Assembly (NCBI GenBank): GCA_934130705.1
Contig: CAKOYL010000001.1
Location: 55,724-119,723, forward strand
Direction: 5' to 3'
DNA: 64,000 bases
Source of the DNA: an uncultured Clostridia bacterium
Lineage (GTDB): Bacteria; Bacillota_A; Clostridia; TANB77; CAG-508
A model generated the notes under the pieces. It was given only the letters and a program-made list of their open reading frames with translations, was not told the DNA's origin and did not search any database. Made by a program: the position numbers and the translations under genes. Below are positions 24,393-34,230 of the stretch, piece by piece (the stretch's first letter is position 1; each line of letters opens with the position of its first letter).

Positions 24393-25582
24393 TGAGTATT
24401 CGTGAAAGACTTAGTGGAAATGAAGCTGTTGCTACTGCTATGAAACAAATAAATCCAGATGTTGTTGCAGCATTCCCTATTACACCATCTACAGAAATTC
24501 CTCAATATTTTTCAACTTTTGTTGCAAATGGTTCTGTTGATACAGAATTTGTTGCAGTTGAGAGTGAACATAGTGCTATGAGTGCTTGTATCGGTGCTCA
24601 AGCTGCTGGTGCAAGAGCAATGACTGCTACATCAGCAAATGGTTTATCTTTAATGTGGGAAATGATTTATATTGCTTCAAGTTTAAGATTACCTATAGTT
24701 TTAAACTTAGTAAACAGAGCTGTTTCTGGACCTCTTAATATTCATAATGACCATTCAGATGCAATGGGTGTTAGAGATGCTGGTTGGGTTATGCTTTTCT
24801 CTGAAAATAACCAAGAAGCTTATGATAATACATTAATGGCAAATAGAATTGCTGAAAATAAAGATGTTCAATTACCTATAATGGTTTGTCAAGATGGTTT
24901 TATAACATCACATTCTATTGAAAATATTGAACTTGAAGAAGATTCAGAAGTTAAAAAATTTGTTGGTGAATATCACCCAGAACATTATTTATTAAATAAA
25001 CAAGAACCAATTGCTGTTGGTCCACTTGATTTACAAGCTTATTTATTTGAACATAAAGCTCAACAAGCTGAAGCTTTAAAAAATGCAAAAAAAGTTATTT
25101 TAGATGTTTCAAAAGAATTTGAAGCTTGGACTGGAAGACATTATGGATTATTTGAAGAATATAAATTAGATGACGCAGAAATTGCAATAGTTTGTATGAA
25201 CTCTACAGCTGGAACAACAAAATATGTTGTTGATAATTTAAGAGCTAAAGGAATTAAAGCTGGACTTTTAAAAATAAGAGTTTATAGACCATTCCCTGGA
25301 GAAGAAGTTGCAAAAGCTTTATCTCATTTAAAAGCTATAGCTGTTTTAGATAAATCAGATTCTTTAAATGCTATTGGTGGAGCTTTATTTGAAGATGTTT
25401 CATCTAGCATGTATGTTAATAATTCTCATGTTCCAATGTGCAATTATGTTTATGGAATTGGTGGTAGAGATACTACTGCAAATGATATTGAATCAGTTTA
25501 TACAGATTTAATGGAAATTGCTAAAACTGGTAAAGTTGAAAATCCTTATAAATATTTAGGATTAAGAAAGGAGGCTAAATAA
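24392..25582 (+). CDS. porA: Pyruvate:ferredoxin oxidoreductase, alpha subunit
   Basis: 396 residues. The pyrimidine-binding domain begins with LSGNEAVATAMKQINPDVVA and AFPITPSTEI; EFVAVESEHSAMSACIGAQA holds the catalytic region glutamate, and the segment NRAVSGPLNIHNDHSDAMG is typical of pyruvate-specific enzymes. C-terminal transketolase-like domain with LKIRVYRPFP. Pairs with the beta subunit to build the thiamine diphosphate site. Full family length. Confidence 0.94.
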   Translation: MSIRERLSGNEAVATAMKQINPDVVAAFPITPSTEIPQYFSTFVANGSVDTEFVAVESEHSAMSACIGAQAAGARAMTATSANGLSLMWEMIYIASSLRLPIVLNLVNRAVSGPLNIHNDHSDAMGVRDAGWVMLFSENNQEAYDNTLMANRIAENKDVQLPIMVCQDGFITSHSIENIELEEDSEVKKFVGEYHPEHYLLNKQEPIAVGPLDLQAYLFEHKAQQAEALKNAKKVILDVSKEFEAWTGRHYGLFEEYKLDDAEIAIVCMNSTAGTTKYVVDNLRAKGIKAGLLKIRVYRPFPGEEVAKALSHLKAIAVLDKSDSLNAIGGALFEDVSSSMYVNNSHVPMCNYVYGIGGRDTTANDIESVYTDLMEIAKTGKVENPYKYLGLRKEAK

Positions 25583-25584
25583 TT

Positions 25585-26535
25585 ATGGCATATAATTTAA
25601 AAGAAATAGTTGCAAATAAGCCTTCTAGATTTACAGAAGGACATAGAATGTGTGCAGGATGTGGAGCTCCAGTTGTTGCAAGACATATTTTAAGAGCTTT
25701 AAAAGAAGAAGATCATGCAGTTATATCTTGTGCAACAGGTTGTATGGAAGTATCAACATTTATTTACCCATATACAGCATGGACAGATTCTTTTATTCAT
25801 ACTGCTTTTGAATGTGCTGGTGCTACTCTTTCAGGTGTAGAAGCTGCATATAAATCACTAAAAAAACAAGGAAAATTACCTGAAGATGAACACACAAAAT
25901 TCATTGCCTTTGGTGGAGATGGTGGAACTTATGATATAGGTCTACAATCATTATCTGGTGCAATGGAAAGAGGTCATGACATGGTATATGTATGTTATGA
26001 TAATGGAGCATATATGAACACAGGAATTCAACGTTCATCAGCAACACCAAAATTTGCTGATACTACAACATCTCCTGCCGGTAAGGTGCTTCCTGGAAAA
26101 ATGCAATCAAGAAAAGATTTAACACAAATTATGGTTGGACATCATTTACCATATGTTGCTCAAACAATAGCTGTAAATAATATGAAAGATTTATATGAAA
26201 AAGCTGAAAAAGCAATTTACACAGAAGGACCTTGTTTCTTAAATGTAATGAGTCCATGTCCTAGAGGTTGGGGTTACTCAACACCTGATTTAATGAAAAT
26301 AAATAAATTAGCTGTTGAAACTTGTTACTGGCCTTTATATGAAGTAATTGATGGAAAATATAAAATAAATTATAAACCAGCTAAAAAACTTCCAATAGAA
26401 GAATTCTTAAAACCTCAAAAGAGATTTAAACATATGTTTAAACCTGGAAATGAATGGATGATTGAAGAATTCCAAAAAGAAGTTGATAATAGATGGGAAG
26501 AACTTTTAAAATTGGAAGAAATGACTAATAAATAG
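25585..26535 (+). CDS. porB: Pyruvate:ferredoxin oxidoreductase, beta subunit
   Basis: 316 residues. GHRMCAGCGAPVVARHILRA near residue 20 provides cysteines of the 4Fe-4S cluster; AFGGDGGTYDIGLQSLSGAM with a later YDNGAYMNTGIQRS is the thiamine diphosphate/Mg2+ binding motif (GDG...N); PCPRGWGYS is also conserved. Starts 2 nt after the alpha stop with a good ribosome binding site inside the preceding gene end. Confidence 0.95.
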   Translation: MAYNLKEIVANKPSRFTEGHRMCAGCGAPVVARHILRALKEEDHAVISCATGCMEVSTFIYPYTAWTDSFIHTAFECAGATLSGVEAAYKSLKKQGKLPEDEHTKFIAFGGDGGTYDIGLQSLSGAMERGHDMVYVCYDNGAYMNTGIQRSSATPKFADTTTSPAGKVLPGKMQSRKDLTQIMVGHHLPYVAQTIAVNNMKDLYEKAEKAIYTEGPCFLNVMSPCPRGWGYSTPDLMKINKLAVETCYWPLYEVIDGKYKINYKPAKKLPIEEFLKPQKRFKHMFKPGNEWMIEEFQKEVDNRWEELLKLEEMTNK

Positions 26536-26573
26536 TATTTAAAATTATTTAATTTATTTTGGAGGTGAATAAA

Positions 26574-26744
26574 ATGGCATATAAAATTACTGATAAATGT
26601 ATCTCTTGTGGAGCTTGTGCTGCTGAATGTCCAGTAGGTTGCATCTCTCAAGGAGAAACAAAATTTGAAATAGATGCTTCAGCATGTATATCTTGTGGAA
26701 CTTGTGCAGGTGTTTGTCCTGTAGGTGCTCCTGAAGAAGAATAA
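26574..26744 (+). CDS. 2[4Fe-4S] clostridial-type ferredoxin
   Basis: 56 residues from the ATG at 26574, after GGAGGTG. Two clusters: CISCGACAAECPVG and CISCGTCAGVCPVG, the classical bacterial 8Fe ferredoxin with pseudo-twofold symmetry. It is the likely electron acceptor for the adjacent pyruvate oxidoreductase and is the last gene before a strong terminator. Confidence 0.96.
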   Translation: MAYKITDKCISCGACAAECPVGCISQGETKFEIDASACISCGTCAGVCPVGAPEEE

Positions 26745-26754
26745 TATAAAAAAT

Positions 26755-26795
26755 AAAAGTACTACTTTATAAATTATAGTAGTACTTTTATTTTT
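26755..26795. terminator. Terminator after the por-ferredoxin operon
   Basis: AAAAGTACTACT pairs perfectly with AGTAGTACTTTT around an 11-nt loop, with T-runs; convergent with ricT, whose stop it touches, so probably bidirectional. Confidence 0.85.
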
Positions 26796-27732
26796 ATATA
26801 TCTTCTGAATTTTTTGTATCTTCTTTTTCTAGTTTTTCTAACTCTTCTAGTTCCTTTTTGTTTTCTAATTCCTCTTCATCAATTCTTTCTTTTGCAATAT
26901 CTTTTATTACTTTTATATCCTTAGCATCATATCTTTTATATGTATATCCCTCTCCATCTTCTGTTCTAAATTTTACCTTTACTCTTTCCTTTAATGTTTC
27001 TACTCCGTCGACTTCTCCTTCTCCATCTTCTGTTTTTACTATTGCTCCTATATTTGGAAGTCGTTTTAATTTATCTTCATATACTTCATTTTCATATTTT
27101 AAACAACACATTAATCTTCCGCAATTTCCTGAAATCTTAGATGGATTTAATGAAATATTTTGCTCTTTCGCCATTTTTATTGATACTGTTTCAAAATCAC
27201 TTAAAAATGTACAACAACACAATTCTCTACCACATACACCATTGCCACCAATTCTCTTTACTTCATCTCTTACTCCAATTTGTCTCATTTCTATTCTTGT
27301 TCTATAAATTGCAGCTAAGTCTTTTACTAAATCTCTGAAATCAATTCTACCGTCTGCTGTAAAATAGAAAATAACTTTACTATTATCAAATTTGCATTCA
27401 ACTTCCGTTAAAGTCATATTTAATTTATGTTCTTTAATTTTTTGTTCACATATTTTAAATGCTTCTTTTTCTATTTTCTTGCATTCTTCATATCTTTTTA
27501 TATCTTTGTTGTTAGCGATTCTTACAACTTTTTTTAAAGGCGCTATTATTTTTTCATCTTCCACAATTCTATTTGGAATTAAAACTTCAGCTAATTCTTC
27601 TCCTTGTGTTGTTTCAACTATTACTTTATCACCTTTTTTTACTTTCAATCCTTTTGGATTAAAAAAATATATTTTTCCTAATTTTTTAAATCTAATTCCT
27701 ATTATGTTTTTCAAATTTTTATTTCCTTTCAT
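26794..27732 (-). CDS. ricT: PSP1-domain protein, RicT/YaaT
   Basis: 312 residues. The PSP1 C-terminal domain (about 60-150) includes LAAIYRTRIEMRQIGVRDE and the cysteine-rich GVCGRELCCC plus NCGRLMCCLKYE, which in Bacillus RicT help the RicAFT complex hold 4Fe-4S clusters. That complex supports RNA maturation through RNase Y and promotes Spo0A phosphorylation, hence the old name stage 0 sporulation protein. An acidic Glu/Lys tail follows. Immediately downstream of holB, as in Bacillus (holB-yaaT). Confidence 0.92.
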   Translation of the reverse strand: MKGNKNLKNIIGIRFKKLGKIYFFNPKGLKVKKGDKVIVETTQGEELAEVLIPNRIVEDEKIIAPLKKVVRIANNKDIKRYEECKKIEKEAFKICEQKIKEHKLNMTLTEVECKFDNSKVIFYFTADGRIDFRDLVKDLAAIYRTRIEMRQIGVRDEVKRIGGNGVCGRELCCCTFLSDFETVSIKMAKEQNISLNPSKISGNCGRLMCCLKYENEVYEDKLKRLPNIGAIVKTEDGEGEVDGVETLKERVKVKFRTEDGEGYTYKRYDAKDIKVIKDIAKERIDEEELENKKELEELEKLEKEDTKNSEDI

Positions 27733-27745
27733 TTTGAAATATTTC

Positions 27746-28645
27746 CTATATTTTATTATTAGTTCTTTCGTATAAATTTAATAATAAATTATCTATACAC
27801 ATATCATAATTCGCATTTGATTGTAGTCTTTTTTTTGTTTCTTCCACTATATCTATACATTGTGCATATTTATTATATTTTTTTGCTAAATTTATAAAAA
27901 CTATATTCATATAATCTAATATATTATTTTTGTCATCTTTAGATTTATATATTATCTCAGCCATATTTAAAATGTCTATTTTATCTTTTCTTTCCAAGGC
28001 ATATATAATGTCTTCGATTTTTTCATATAATTCTTGTTTTTCTATAATCTCAAGTGCATTTCCTATACTTCCTTGGAAAGCATCTAACATTATTTCACTA
28101 GTTACTTCACTTTGATTATTCTCTTTTAAGTATTTTTGAATATCCTGATTTGGTATTTTTTCAAAATGTAATATCATACATCTTGACTTAATTGTACTTA
28201 GAAAAGCATTTTCATTTGCACCTATTAAGATTATTGTAACAAATTCTGGTGGCTCTTCTAATGTTTTTAATAGACAGTTTTGAGCTTCTGTTGTCATTTT
28301 ATCACTATCATTAATTATATAAACTTTTCTATTAGATATTATTGGCTTTTCAGTAACTTTTCTTTGAAGTTCTCTTATTTGTTCTATTTTAATACTATTT
28401 CCATCTGGTTCTATTATATTGAAATCCGGATTATTATCAGTATCAAATTCAATACATGATTTGCAATTATTACAATACTTATTTTCCGATGTACACAAAA
28501 TCATTTTTGCAAATTCTTTTGCTATTAGTTTTTTCCCTATTCCATCTGTTCCTATAAACAAATAACTATGAGATGTTTTATTGAGTTCAACAGAATGAAT
28601 TAGTGTTTGTTTTATCCTGTCATTTCCTAGTATATTATTAAACAT
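27746..28645 (-). CDS. holB: DNA polymerase III delta' subunit
   Basis: 299 residues. AAA+ fold with a degenerate P-loop GTDGIGKK, a zinc module CTSENKYCNNCKSC, DSDKMTTEAQNCLLKTLEEP (sensor/Walker B region typical of delta') and a C-terminal collar helix bundle. Part of the clamp loader that opens the sliding clamp. In Bacillus it is followed by yaaT/ricT, as here, with only 13 nt between them. Confidence 0.92.
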   Translation of the reverse strand: MFNNILGNDRIKQTLIHSVELNKTSHSYLFIGTDGIGKKLIAKEFAKMILCTSENKYCNNCKSCIEFDTDNNPDFNIIEPDGNSIKIEQIRELQRKVTEKPIISNRKVYIINDSDKMTTEAQNCLLKTLEEPPEFVTIILIGANENAFLSTIKSRCMILHFEKIPNQDIQKYLKENNQSEVTSEIMLDAFQGSIGNALEIIEKQELYEKIEDIIYALERKDKIDILNMAEIIYKSKDDKNNILDYMNIVFINLAKKYNKYAQCIDIVEETKKRLQSNANYDMCIDNLLLNLYERTNNKI

Positions 28646-28665
28646 TTTTGCACCTCACCTATGAA

Positions 28666-29304
28666 CTATTTTACTTTTCCCCATAAATTTAATGGCCAAA
28701 TTCTAATCCATACTTTGCTTTCTATTTTTTCTAATGGTATACAGCCAAATTCTCTACAATCTGTACTATGATTTCTATTGTCTCCCATTGCAAATACGCA
28801 ATTTTCTGGAACAACAAAATCATCAAAACCACTTTCAGATACATCTGTTACAACTCCTGGTTGTAAATAATCTTCTTGTAGTTCTTCATCATTTATATAT
28901 ACTTTTCCATCTTTTATTTGAACATGCTCACCAGGTAAAGCTATTACTCTTTTTATATAACTATCTTTTCCTATTTCTAGTACATAATATGTAAATTTTC
29001 CTAGTAAACTTTTTGGTTCATTTTCATATTTTGCTATTGGCTTAGATTTGTCTACTTGATTAATTGTATATGTTTTTTTGCTTGGTGCTTCAAATGTTAT
29101 TATATCTCCTCTTGATGGTAGTGTTTTTGTTGTTCTTCCCCAACGGTTAAGCCATAGTCTTTGGTTTTGTACTAATGTTGGATACATTGACACCTGTTTT
29201 ACTATTGTTGGTGTTCCTATATAAAATCTAAATAATAATGCTAATACTACTGCTATTACTATGCAGTATACCCATTCTAATATATCTTTAACTTTTGGAC
29301 TCAT
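28666..29304 (-). CDS. lepB: Signal peptidase I
   Basis: 212 residues. One N-terminal membrane helix (about 9-27), catalytic serine in KQVSMYPTL, catalytic lysine in DSYIKRVIALPGE, and the conserved GDNRNHSTDCREFG box. Cleaves signal peptides of secreted proteins at the outer membrane face. It lies 20 nt downstream of nothing else on its strand except a terminator, and directly upstream of holB (20-nt gap), so it probably heads lepB-holB-ricT. Confidence 0.95.
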   Translation of the reverse strand: MSPKVKDILEWVYCIVIAVVLALLFRFYIGTPTIVKQVSMYPTLVQNQRLWLNRWGRTTKTLPSRGDIITFEAPSKKTYTINQVDKSKPIAKYENEPKSLLGKFTYYVLEIGKDSYIKRVIALPGEHVQIKDGKVYINDEELQEDYLQPGVVTDVSESGFDDFVVPENCVFAMGDNRNHSTDCREFGCIPLEKIESKVWIRIWPLNLWGKVK

Positions 29305-29384
29305 TTATTATCTCTCCTATTTTTCTAAATTCTTTTACAATTATACATTAAAATTCCTTAAATAGCAATAAATAGTTGCAAAAA

Positions 29385-29438
29385 GTTTTGCGACTTAAAG
29401 AGCCATTATATTAACTTGCTCTCTACAGTCGCAAAATT
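29385..29438 (-). terminator. Large hairpin terminator after the sensor kinase gene
   Basis: TTTTGCGACT pairs with AGTCGCAAAA and an inner AGAGC/GCTCT stem extends the hairpin; a short T-run follows on the minus strand. It closes the long mraZ-to-kinase gene run. Confidence 0.65.
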
Positions 29439-29445
29439 CTAATCT

Positions 29446-30792
29446 CTATTGTTTTGTAGGAATTCTAATTACAACTTCTGTACCTTCTCCTACTTTACTT
29501 TTTATATCAATACTTCCACCGTTTTTATCTAATATTTCTTTTGCTATTGAAAGGCCTAATCCAGTACCACCCATTTCTCTAGTACGAGCCTTGTCCACTC
29601 TATAAAATCTCTCAAAGATTCTAGATAAATCTTCCTCAGGAATTCCTATTCCATTATCAAAAATTTTTATATATGCGTCATTATATACAAATCCTACATA
29701 AATTTTGATTTCTCCACCATCTTGAGTATATTTTATACTATTTGTCATAATATTTAAAACTACTCTTTCTATGTCATCTTTGTCTGCATAAACTAGTGGT
29801 ACATCTGCTGTTACAAAACAGTTTACTGTATGATTTTTCTTTTTAATTTGTATTGCTAATTTTTCCTGGCATTTTTTTACTAATTCTCCTAAATCAAATG
29901 CTTCTTTTTGTGTTTTTTTCTTATTACTATCATATCTTGATAATGTTAATAAATCTGTTACTAATCTTGCCATTCTTCTTGATTCTGATGCTATTACATT
30001 CAAAAATTTTTCTTGTGTTTCTGCGTCATATCCACCTTCTAATAAAGTATCAGCATACCCCATTATTGAAGTAATTGGTGTTTTTAGTTCATGTGATACA
30101 TCTGCTACAAGTTCTTTTTGCATATTGTCTAATTTTACATGTTCTGTAATATCTTGAATAACTGCTATTACTCCATCTGGTCTATCTTCTTCATCCTTAA
30201 ATGGTGCAAAAAATACTTTTACATATCTATCATCTACTTGAAATCTTTTTTCTGTTGATGTCCATGTTTCTAAATAAATAATTTTTTCCATGTTAATATC
30301 AATTTCATATTTTCTGAATATATCATTAAAGCTATTGTCTTCTGGACTTATACTTAGAAATTTTTTTGCTGCTGGGTTTATTAATATTATTTCTCCTTCC
30401 ATATTAAATGCAATAATTCCATCTGTCATATGTAATAATATTGTTTCAATTTGATTCTTTTTAGTTGATACTTCACTAAGTTTATCTTTTAATTCTGTCT
30501 TTTCATCACTTTTTATAAATTTATTTTTTGGATAAATTACAAATTTTGATAATATTTTTGTAATGATTAGTGCTACCAATATTAACATTACTATTGCTGC
30601 AATTACAGTTATTTGAGTTTGTTGTTGTATTATATTTATTTGATTATTTATATCTGAAAAATTATTATCTTGTTTTGCAAATTCAAGCAAGTTCTGTGTT
30701 GTTTTTAAGTAAATTCCTCCTAATACACTTACAGTTATAATTCCTATTATTAAACTTATCAATATTATTTTTGTTTTTACGTTTTTAAACAT
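29446..30792 (-). CDS. PAS-containing sensor histidine kinase (WalK/PhoR-like)
   Basis: 448 residues from the ATG at 30792; the preceding TTG codon lies within the AGGAG site. Two membrane helices (about 8-26 and 54-73) bracket a short external loop, followed by a linker and cytoplasmic PAS domain (about 100-210), HisKA with VADVSHELKTPITS (phosphorylated His) and HATPase with NIMTNSIKYTQ, FDNGIGIP and GGTGLGLSIAKE. The start overlaps the murG end by 8 nt, so it is part of the dcw transcript; no response regulator is nearby. It could couple wall synthesis to signalling. Confidence 0.9.
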   Translation of the reverse strand: MFKNVKTKIILISLIIGIITVSVLGGIYLKTTQNLLEFAKQDNNFSDINNQINIIQQQTQITVIAAIVMLILVALIITKILSKFVIYPKNKFIKSDEKTELKDKLSEVSTKKNQIETILLHMTDGIIAFNMEGEIILINPAAKKFLSISPEDNSFNDIFRKYEIDINMEKIIYLETWTSTEKRFQVDDRYVKVFFAPFKDEEDRPDGVIAVIQDITEHVKLDNMQKELVADVSHELKTPITSIMGYADTLLEGGYDAETQEKFLNVIASESRRMARLVTDLLTLSRYDSNKKKTQKEAFDLGELVKKCQEKLAIQIKKKNHTVNCFVTADVPLVYADKDDIERVVLNIMTNSIKYTQDGGEIKIYVGFVYNDAYIKIFDNGIGIPEEDLSRIFERFYRVDKARTREMGGTGLGLSIAKEILDKNGGSIDIKSKVGEGTEVVIRIPTKQ

Positions 30793-31915
30793 CCTTTTTC
30801 TCCTCAATAACCTTTTTAATTTCTTTATAAATTTTATCTTCTACATCTGTTGTTGAAACTGTTAATGCCTTTTGGGCCATTTCTTTTATTTTATTTTTAT
30901 TTAATACTATTTCTTCTATTGTAGAATTCAAATTGTTATAATTTAGTTCATCATTTAATATTATTTTTGCTGCTCCAATATCTTCTAAAACTTTTGCATT
31001 ATAAAATTGATGATTTCCACTTACATTAGGTAATGGTACTAAAATAGATGGTTTTCCTAGATTAGAAATTTCTGTAATTGTCATGGCTCCACTTCTAGCA
31101 ACTATTAAATCTGCTACGTTCATCATTTCTTCCATATTATATATATATGGAACTATTTTGGCATTTTCTAAATGATTTATATATACATTATTATCTTCAA
31201 GTCTTTCTTTTATTCTATCATATTGTTTTGGTCCTGTTGCCCATATTATTTGATAATTTGAATTTAATTTATTTTTTAATATTCCTAATATTGCATCATT
31301 TATTTTCTGTGCTCCTTGGCTTCCTCCAAAAATTAATACTATTGGTTTTATTTGCTCTAAACCTGCTTTTTTTATTATTTCACTTTTCTCATTTATACTA
31401 TAATCTTTTTTTACAATTTTTACTGGTGTACCTGTAAAAACAATTTTTTTTGCATTTTTTATTCTATCTTTTGCATCTTCAAATGAAACTAATATTGTAT
31501 TTGTTTTTTTTGCTAACATTTTTACTGCTTTTCCTGGAAAAGCATTACTTTCATGCAATATAGTTGGAATTCCTAAATTATGTGCAGCTGAAATTGTTGC
31601 TCCACATATGTATCCCCCTGTACCTATTACGACATCTGGATTAAATTCTTTTATTATTTTCTTAGCTTCTCCATATCCTTTTAATGTTTTATACATCTTT
31701 TTTATATTTTCTATTGTTAATTTTTTACTTAATCCATAAGCATCTATTGTTTTCAATTCATATCCTGCTCTAGGTACTAAATCATTTTCTAGTCCTCTTG
31801 TTGTTCCAATAAACATTATTTTTGAATCTTTTTCTTCTTTTTTTATTTTATTTGCTATTGCAAGACCTGGATTAATATGTCCAGCTGTTCCTGCTGCTGC
31901 TATAATTACTTTCAT
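30785..31915 (-). CDS. murG: UDP-GlcNAc:lipid I N-acetylglucosaminyltransferase
   Basis: 376 residues from the ATG at 31915; an upstream in-frame ATG at 31927 sits directly against AAAGGA and is less likely. GT28 fold: MKVIIAAAGTAGHINPGLA, VIGTGGYICGATISAA, ILHESNAFPGKA, LIFGGSQGAQKIN and the sugar-nucleotide binding RSGAMTITEISNLGKPSILVP. It makes lipid II at the inner membrane face. The AAAGTAGH loop has A where most have GGTGGH. Follows ftsW and precedes the kinase. Confidence 0.95.
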   Translation of the reverse strand: MKVIIAAAGTAGHINPGLAIANKIKKEEKDSKIMFIGTTRGLENDLVPRAGYELKTIDAYGLSKKLTIENIKKMYKTLKGYGEAKKIIKEFNPDVVIGTGGYICGATISAAHNLGIPTILHESNAFPGKAVKMLAKKTNTILVSFEDAKDRIKNAKKIVFTGTPVKIVKKDYSINEKSEIIKKAGLEQIKPIVLIFGGSQGAQKINDAILGILKNKLNSNYQIIWATGPKQYDRIKERLEDNNVYINHLENAKIVPYIYNMEEMMNVADLIVARSGAMTITEISNLGKPSILVPLPNVSGNHQFYNAKVLEDIGAAKIILNDELNYNNLNSTIEEIVLNKNKIKEMAQKALTVSTTDVEDKIYKEIKKVIEEKKDV

Positions 31916-32019
31916 ATTTTCTGTCATTCCTTTCTTTCAAGGCACAAAATTTGATTAAAAATATTGTATTTTACAATTATTTTTCAAACTTTTTCTCCTT
32001 TATATTTAGGTAAAAAATG

Positions 32020-32049
32020 ATAGGAAAAAGGTACAGCCCTTTTCCCTAT
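32020..32049. repeat. REP-like palindrome at the ftsW/spoVE 3' end
   Basis: ATAGGAAAAAGG and CCCTTTTCCCTAT form an imperfect hairpin around GTACAG. The expected TAG stop of the ftsW/spoVE gene (32048-32046) is inside the right arm. Similar to the element upstream of smc at 21074-21102. Confidence 0.45.
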
Positions 32050-33177
32050 TTTGCTCCTGCTCTTGAAATATTTAATAATACTCCCATTTCACACAGTAAT
32101 ATAAATAAGGCTGTTCCACCGGTAACTAAAGAATGGTAATGGCATTCCTGTTGCTGGCATTGATGATGTTACAACTGCTACATTTATTATTACTTGTATT
32201 GTTACTAATGCTGTAATACCTGTTGCTAATAAACTTCCAAACATGTCTGGTGCTTTCATTGCAATTAGAATTCCTCTCCATATGAATATTGCAAATAATA
32301 TTAAAACTACTGCACACCCAAAAAATCCTAATTCTTCTGCTAATATTGAAAATATAAAATCATTGTGTGGTTCTGGTATATATAAATATTTTTGTTTACT
32401 ATCACCTAATCCTACACCAAACAATCCTCCAGACCCTATTGCATATAAACTTTGAATTACTTGCCATCCTTCATCTTTAGCATATTTCCAAGGGTCTAAG
32501 AATGTTACAAATCTCTCTAATCTATATGGTGATAATGCTATTGCTGCTCCTAATAATGGTGTTCCTAATCCTAAACCAGTAAATAAGAAATGCTTAAATT
32601 TACACCCAGCTACAATCATCATTATACATACAATTCCTATTATAACCATTGAAGCACTAAGATGTGGTTCTAATAACAATAAACCAATTATTGGTGCTAA
32701 AAATAAACAATGTTTTATAAATCCTTTTCCATATAAACCTAATTGATCTCTATTTTTAACTAAAATCCCAGCATAAAATATTATCATCAAAAATTTAACT
32801 ACTTCTGATGGTTGAAATGATAATGTTTCTGTTACAGATATCCATCTTTTGGCTCCATTTACTTCTTTCCCAATTATTTTTACTGCTACTAGTAGAATAA
32901 CTGAAAGAATCCAAGCATGTTTATAAAATTTTTGATAAAATCTATAATCTATTTTAGATATAAATGCCATTGCAAACAATCCTAAAATTGCAAATATTAA
33001 TTGTTTTGAAAAATAAGCATAACTATTCCCACTTTCAGAAAGTGCTGATGGTGAACTTGCTGATAAAACCATAACTAATCCTATTCCCAAAAGTAATAGA
33101 ATTGTTATGACAAGTGTAAAATCTATTGGATTATTTAAGAAACTTGAAAAATTCTTTTCTTTTTTCTTTTTTGCCAT
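32046..33177 (-). pseudogene. ftsW: FtsW/SpoVE lipid II polymerase, frameshifted near the C-terminus
   Basis: SEDS-family glycosyltransferase with ~10 membrane helices. Read without a break the protein is 362 residues and ends abnormally: ATGMPLPFFSYRWNSLIYITV. Deleting one C in TTACCGGTGG (plus-strand G at 32121/32122) restores the invariant FFSYGGTALFILLCEMGVLL and a 376-residue protein ending at TAG 32048. So a one-base insertion separates the last ~30 residues. Other motifs are intact (VLSASSPSALSE, LLEPHLSASMV, WQVIQSLYAIGSGG). Sits between mraY and murG where murD-spoVE/ftsW would be expected. Sequence error is as likely as a real lesion, since loss would be severe. Confidence 0.85.
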
Positions 33178-33213
33178 TCAAAAACCTCCTAACGAGTTTT
33201 TATAACTTTTGTA

Positions 33214-34194
33214 TTATATTATTTTTAAGCCTATTGCACACGCAACTAATGTAACTAAAGAAAATACTACTACTATTTTATTTTCTTTCCATCCTGATAA
33301 TTCAAAATGATGATGTAATGGTGCCATTTTGAATATTCTTTTTCCTGTTTTTTTATAATACATTACTTGAATTATATCAGATAATGTTTCTAATACAGGT
33401 ATTATTGCTATTAATATCAATAATAACGGCATTTTTAAGTATAATGCTATTGCTGATATTACTCCACCCAACATTAGAGATCCTGTATCTCCCATAAATA
33501 CCTTTGCTGGATGTAAATTAAACATCAAAAATCCTAAAGTTGCACCTATTACTATGCTACCAAATATTGATACTTCATAAATTTGTTGACTAATTCCTAT
33601 TACAGTTAAACAAGTTATAATTAAACAAGAAACACTTGATGATAATCCATCTACCCCATCTGTTAAATTAACTGCATTTGTTGTTGCAAGTATTACTAAA
33701 ATCGCTAGTGGTATATATAAATAAATTGGAATATTAATATAAGTTTTAATAATTGGTATATATGTTTCAGTTCCCATTTTCAAACCATACACTAAAAATA
33801 GAACATATATAACAGCTATAATTAATAGCCCCAACATTTTATATTTTGGTTTTAAACCATCTGTATTTTTTAATACTAATTTTTTAAAGTCATCTATAAA
33901 TCCAATCATTCCAAAACATATTGTGATTAATAATAGTGGTAAAAATTTTTTACTCATCTCTTCACTTCCAGTTAATGAAAAGAATATGTAAGAACCTGTA
34001 GTTGCAATAATTATTGCAACTATCATTATTATTCCTCCCATTGTTGGTGTTCCTTGTTTTTTCAAATGTGATGCTGGTCCATCATCTCTTTCTATTTGAC
34101 CTACTTTTAATTTTTTTAATATTGGTATTGTTATTATTCCACAAATTACTGAGATTGCAAAAGTTATAAGCAATATTTTTATCTCAAAATCCAA
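33214..34194 (-). CDS. mraY: Phospho-N-acetylmuramoyl-pentapeptide transferase
   Basis: About 326 residues, ten membrane helices. QIERDDGPASHLKKQGTPTMGG is the N-terminal signature, GFIDDFKKL contains the Mg2+-binding aspartate pair, NLTDGVDGLSS and HPAKVFMGDTGSLMLG the catalytic loops, and MAPLHHHFELSGW the MraY-specific histidine box. Transfers phospho-MurNAc-pentapeptide to undecaprenyl phosphate to make lipid I. Probable start is TTG at 34194, 10 nt after GAAAGG; an earlier TTG at 34203 abuts that site. Confidence 0.95.
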   Translation of the reverse strand: MDFEIKILLITFAISVICGIITIPILKKLKVGQIERDDGPASHLKKQGTPTMGGIIMIVAIIIATTGSYIFFSLTGSEEMSKKFLPLLLITICFGMIGFIDDFKKLVLKNTDGLKPKYKMLGLLIIAVIYVLFLVYGLKMGTETYIPIIKTYINIPIYLYIPLAILVILATTNAVNLTDGVDGLSSSVSCLIITCLTVIGISQQIYEVSIFGSIVIGATLGFLMFNLHPAKVFMGDTGSLMLGGVISAIALYLKMPLLLILIAIIPVLETLSDIIQVMYYKKTGKRIFKMAPLHHHFELSGWKENKIVVVFSLVTLVACAIGLKII

Positions 34195-34230
34195 TTTTAT
34201 CAAACCTTTCTATTTTTGTTTTTTTGTCTT

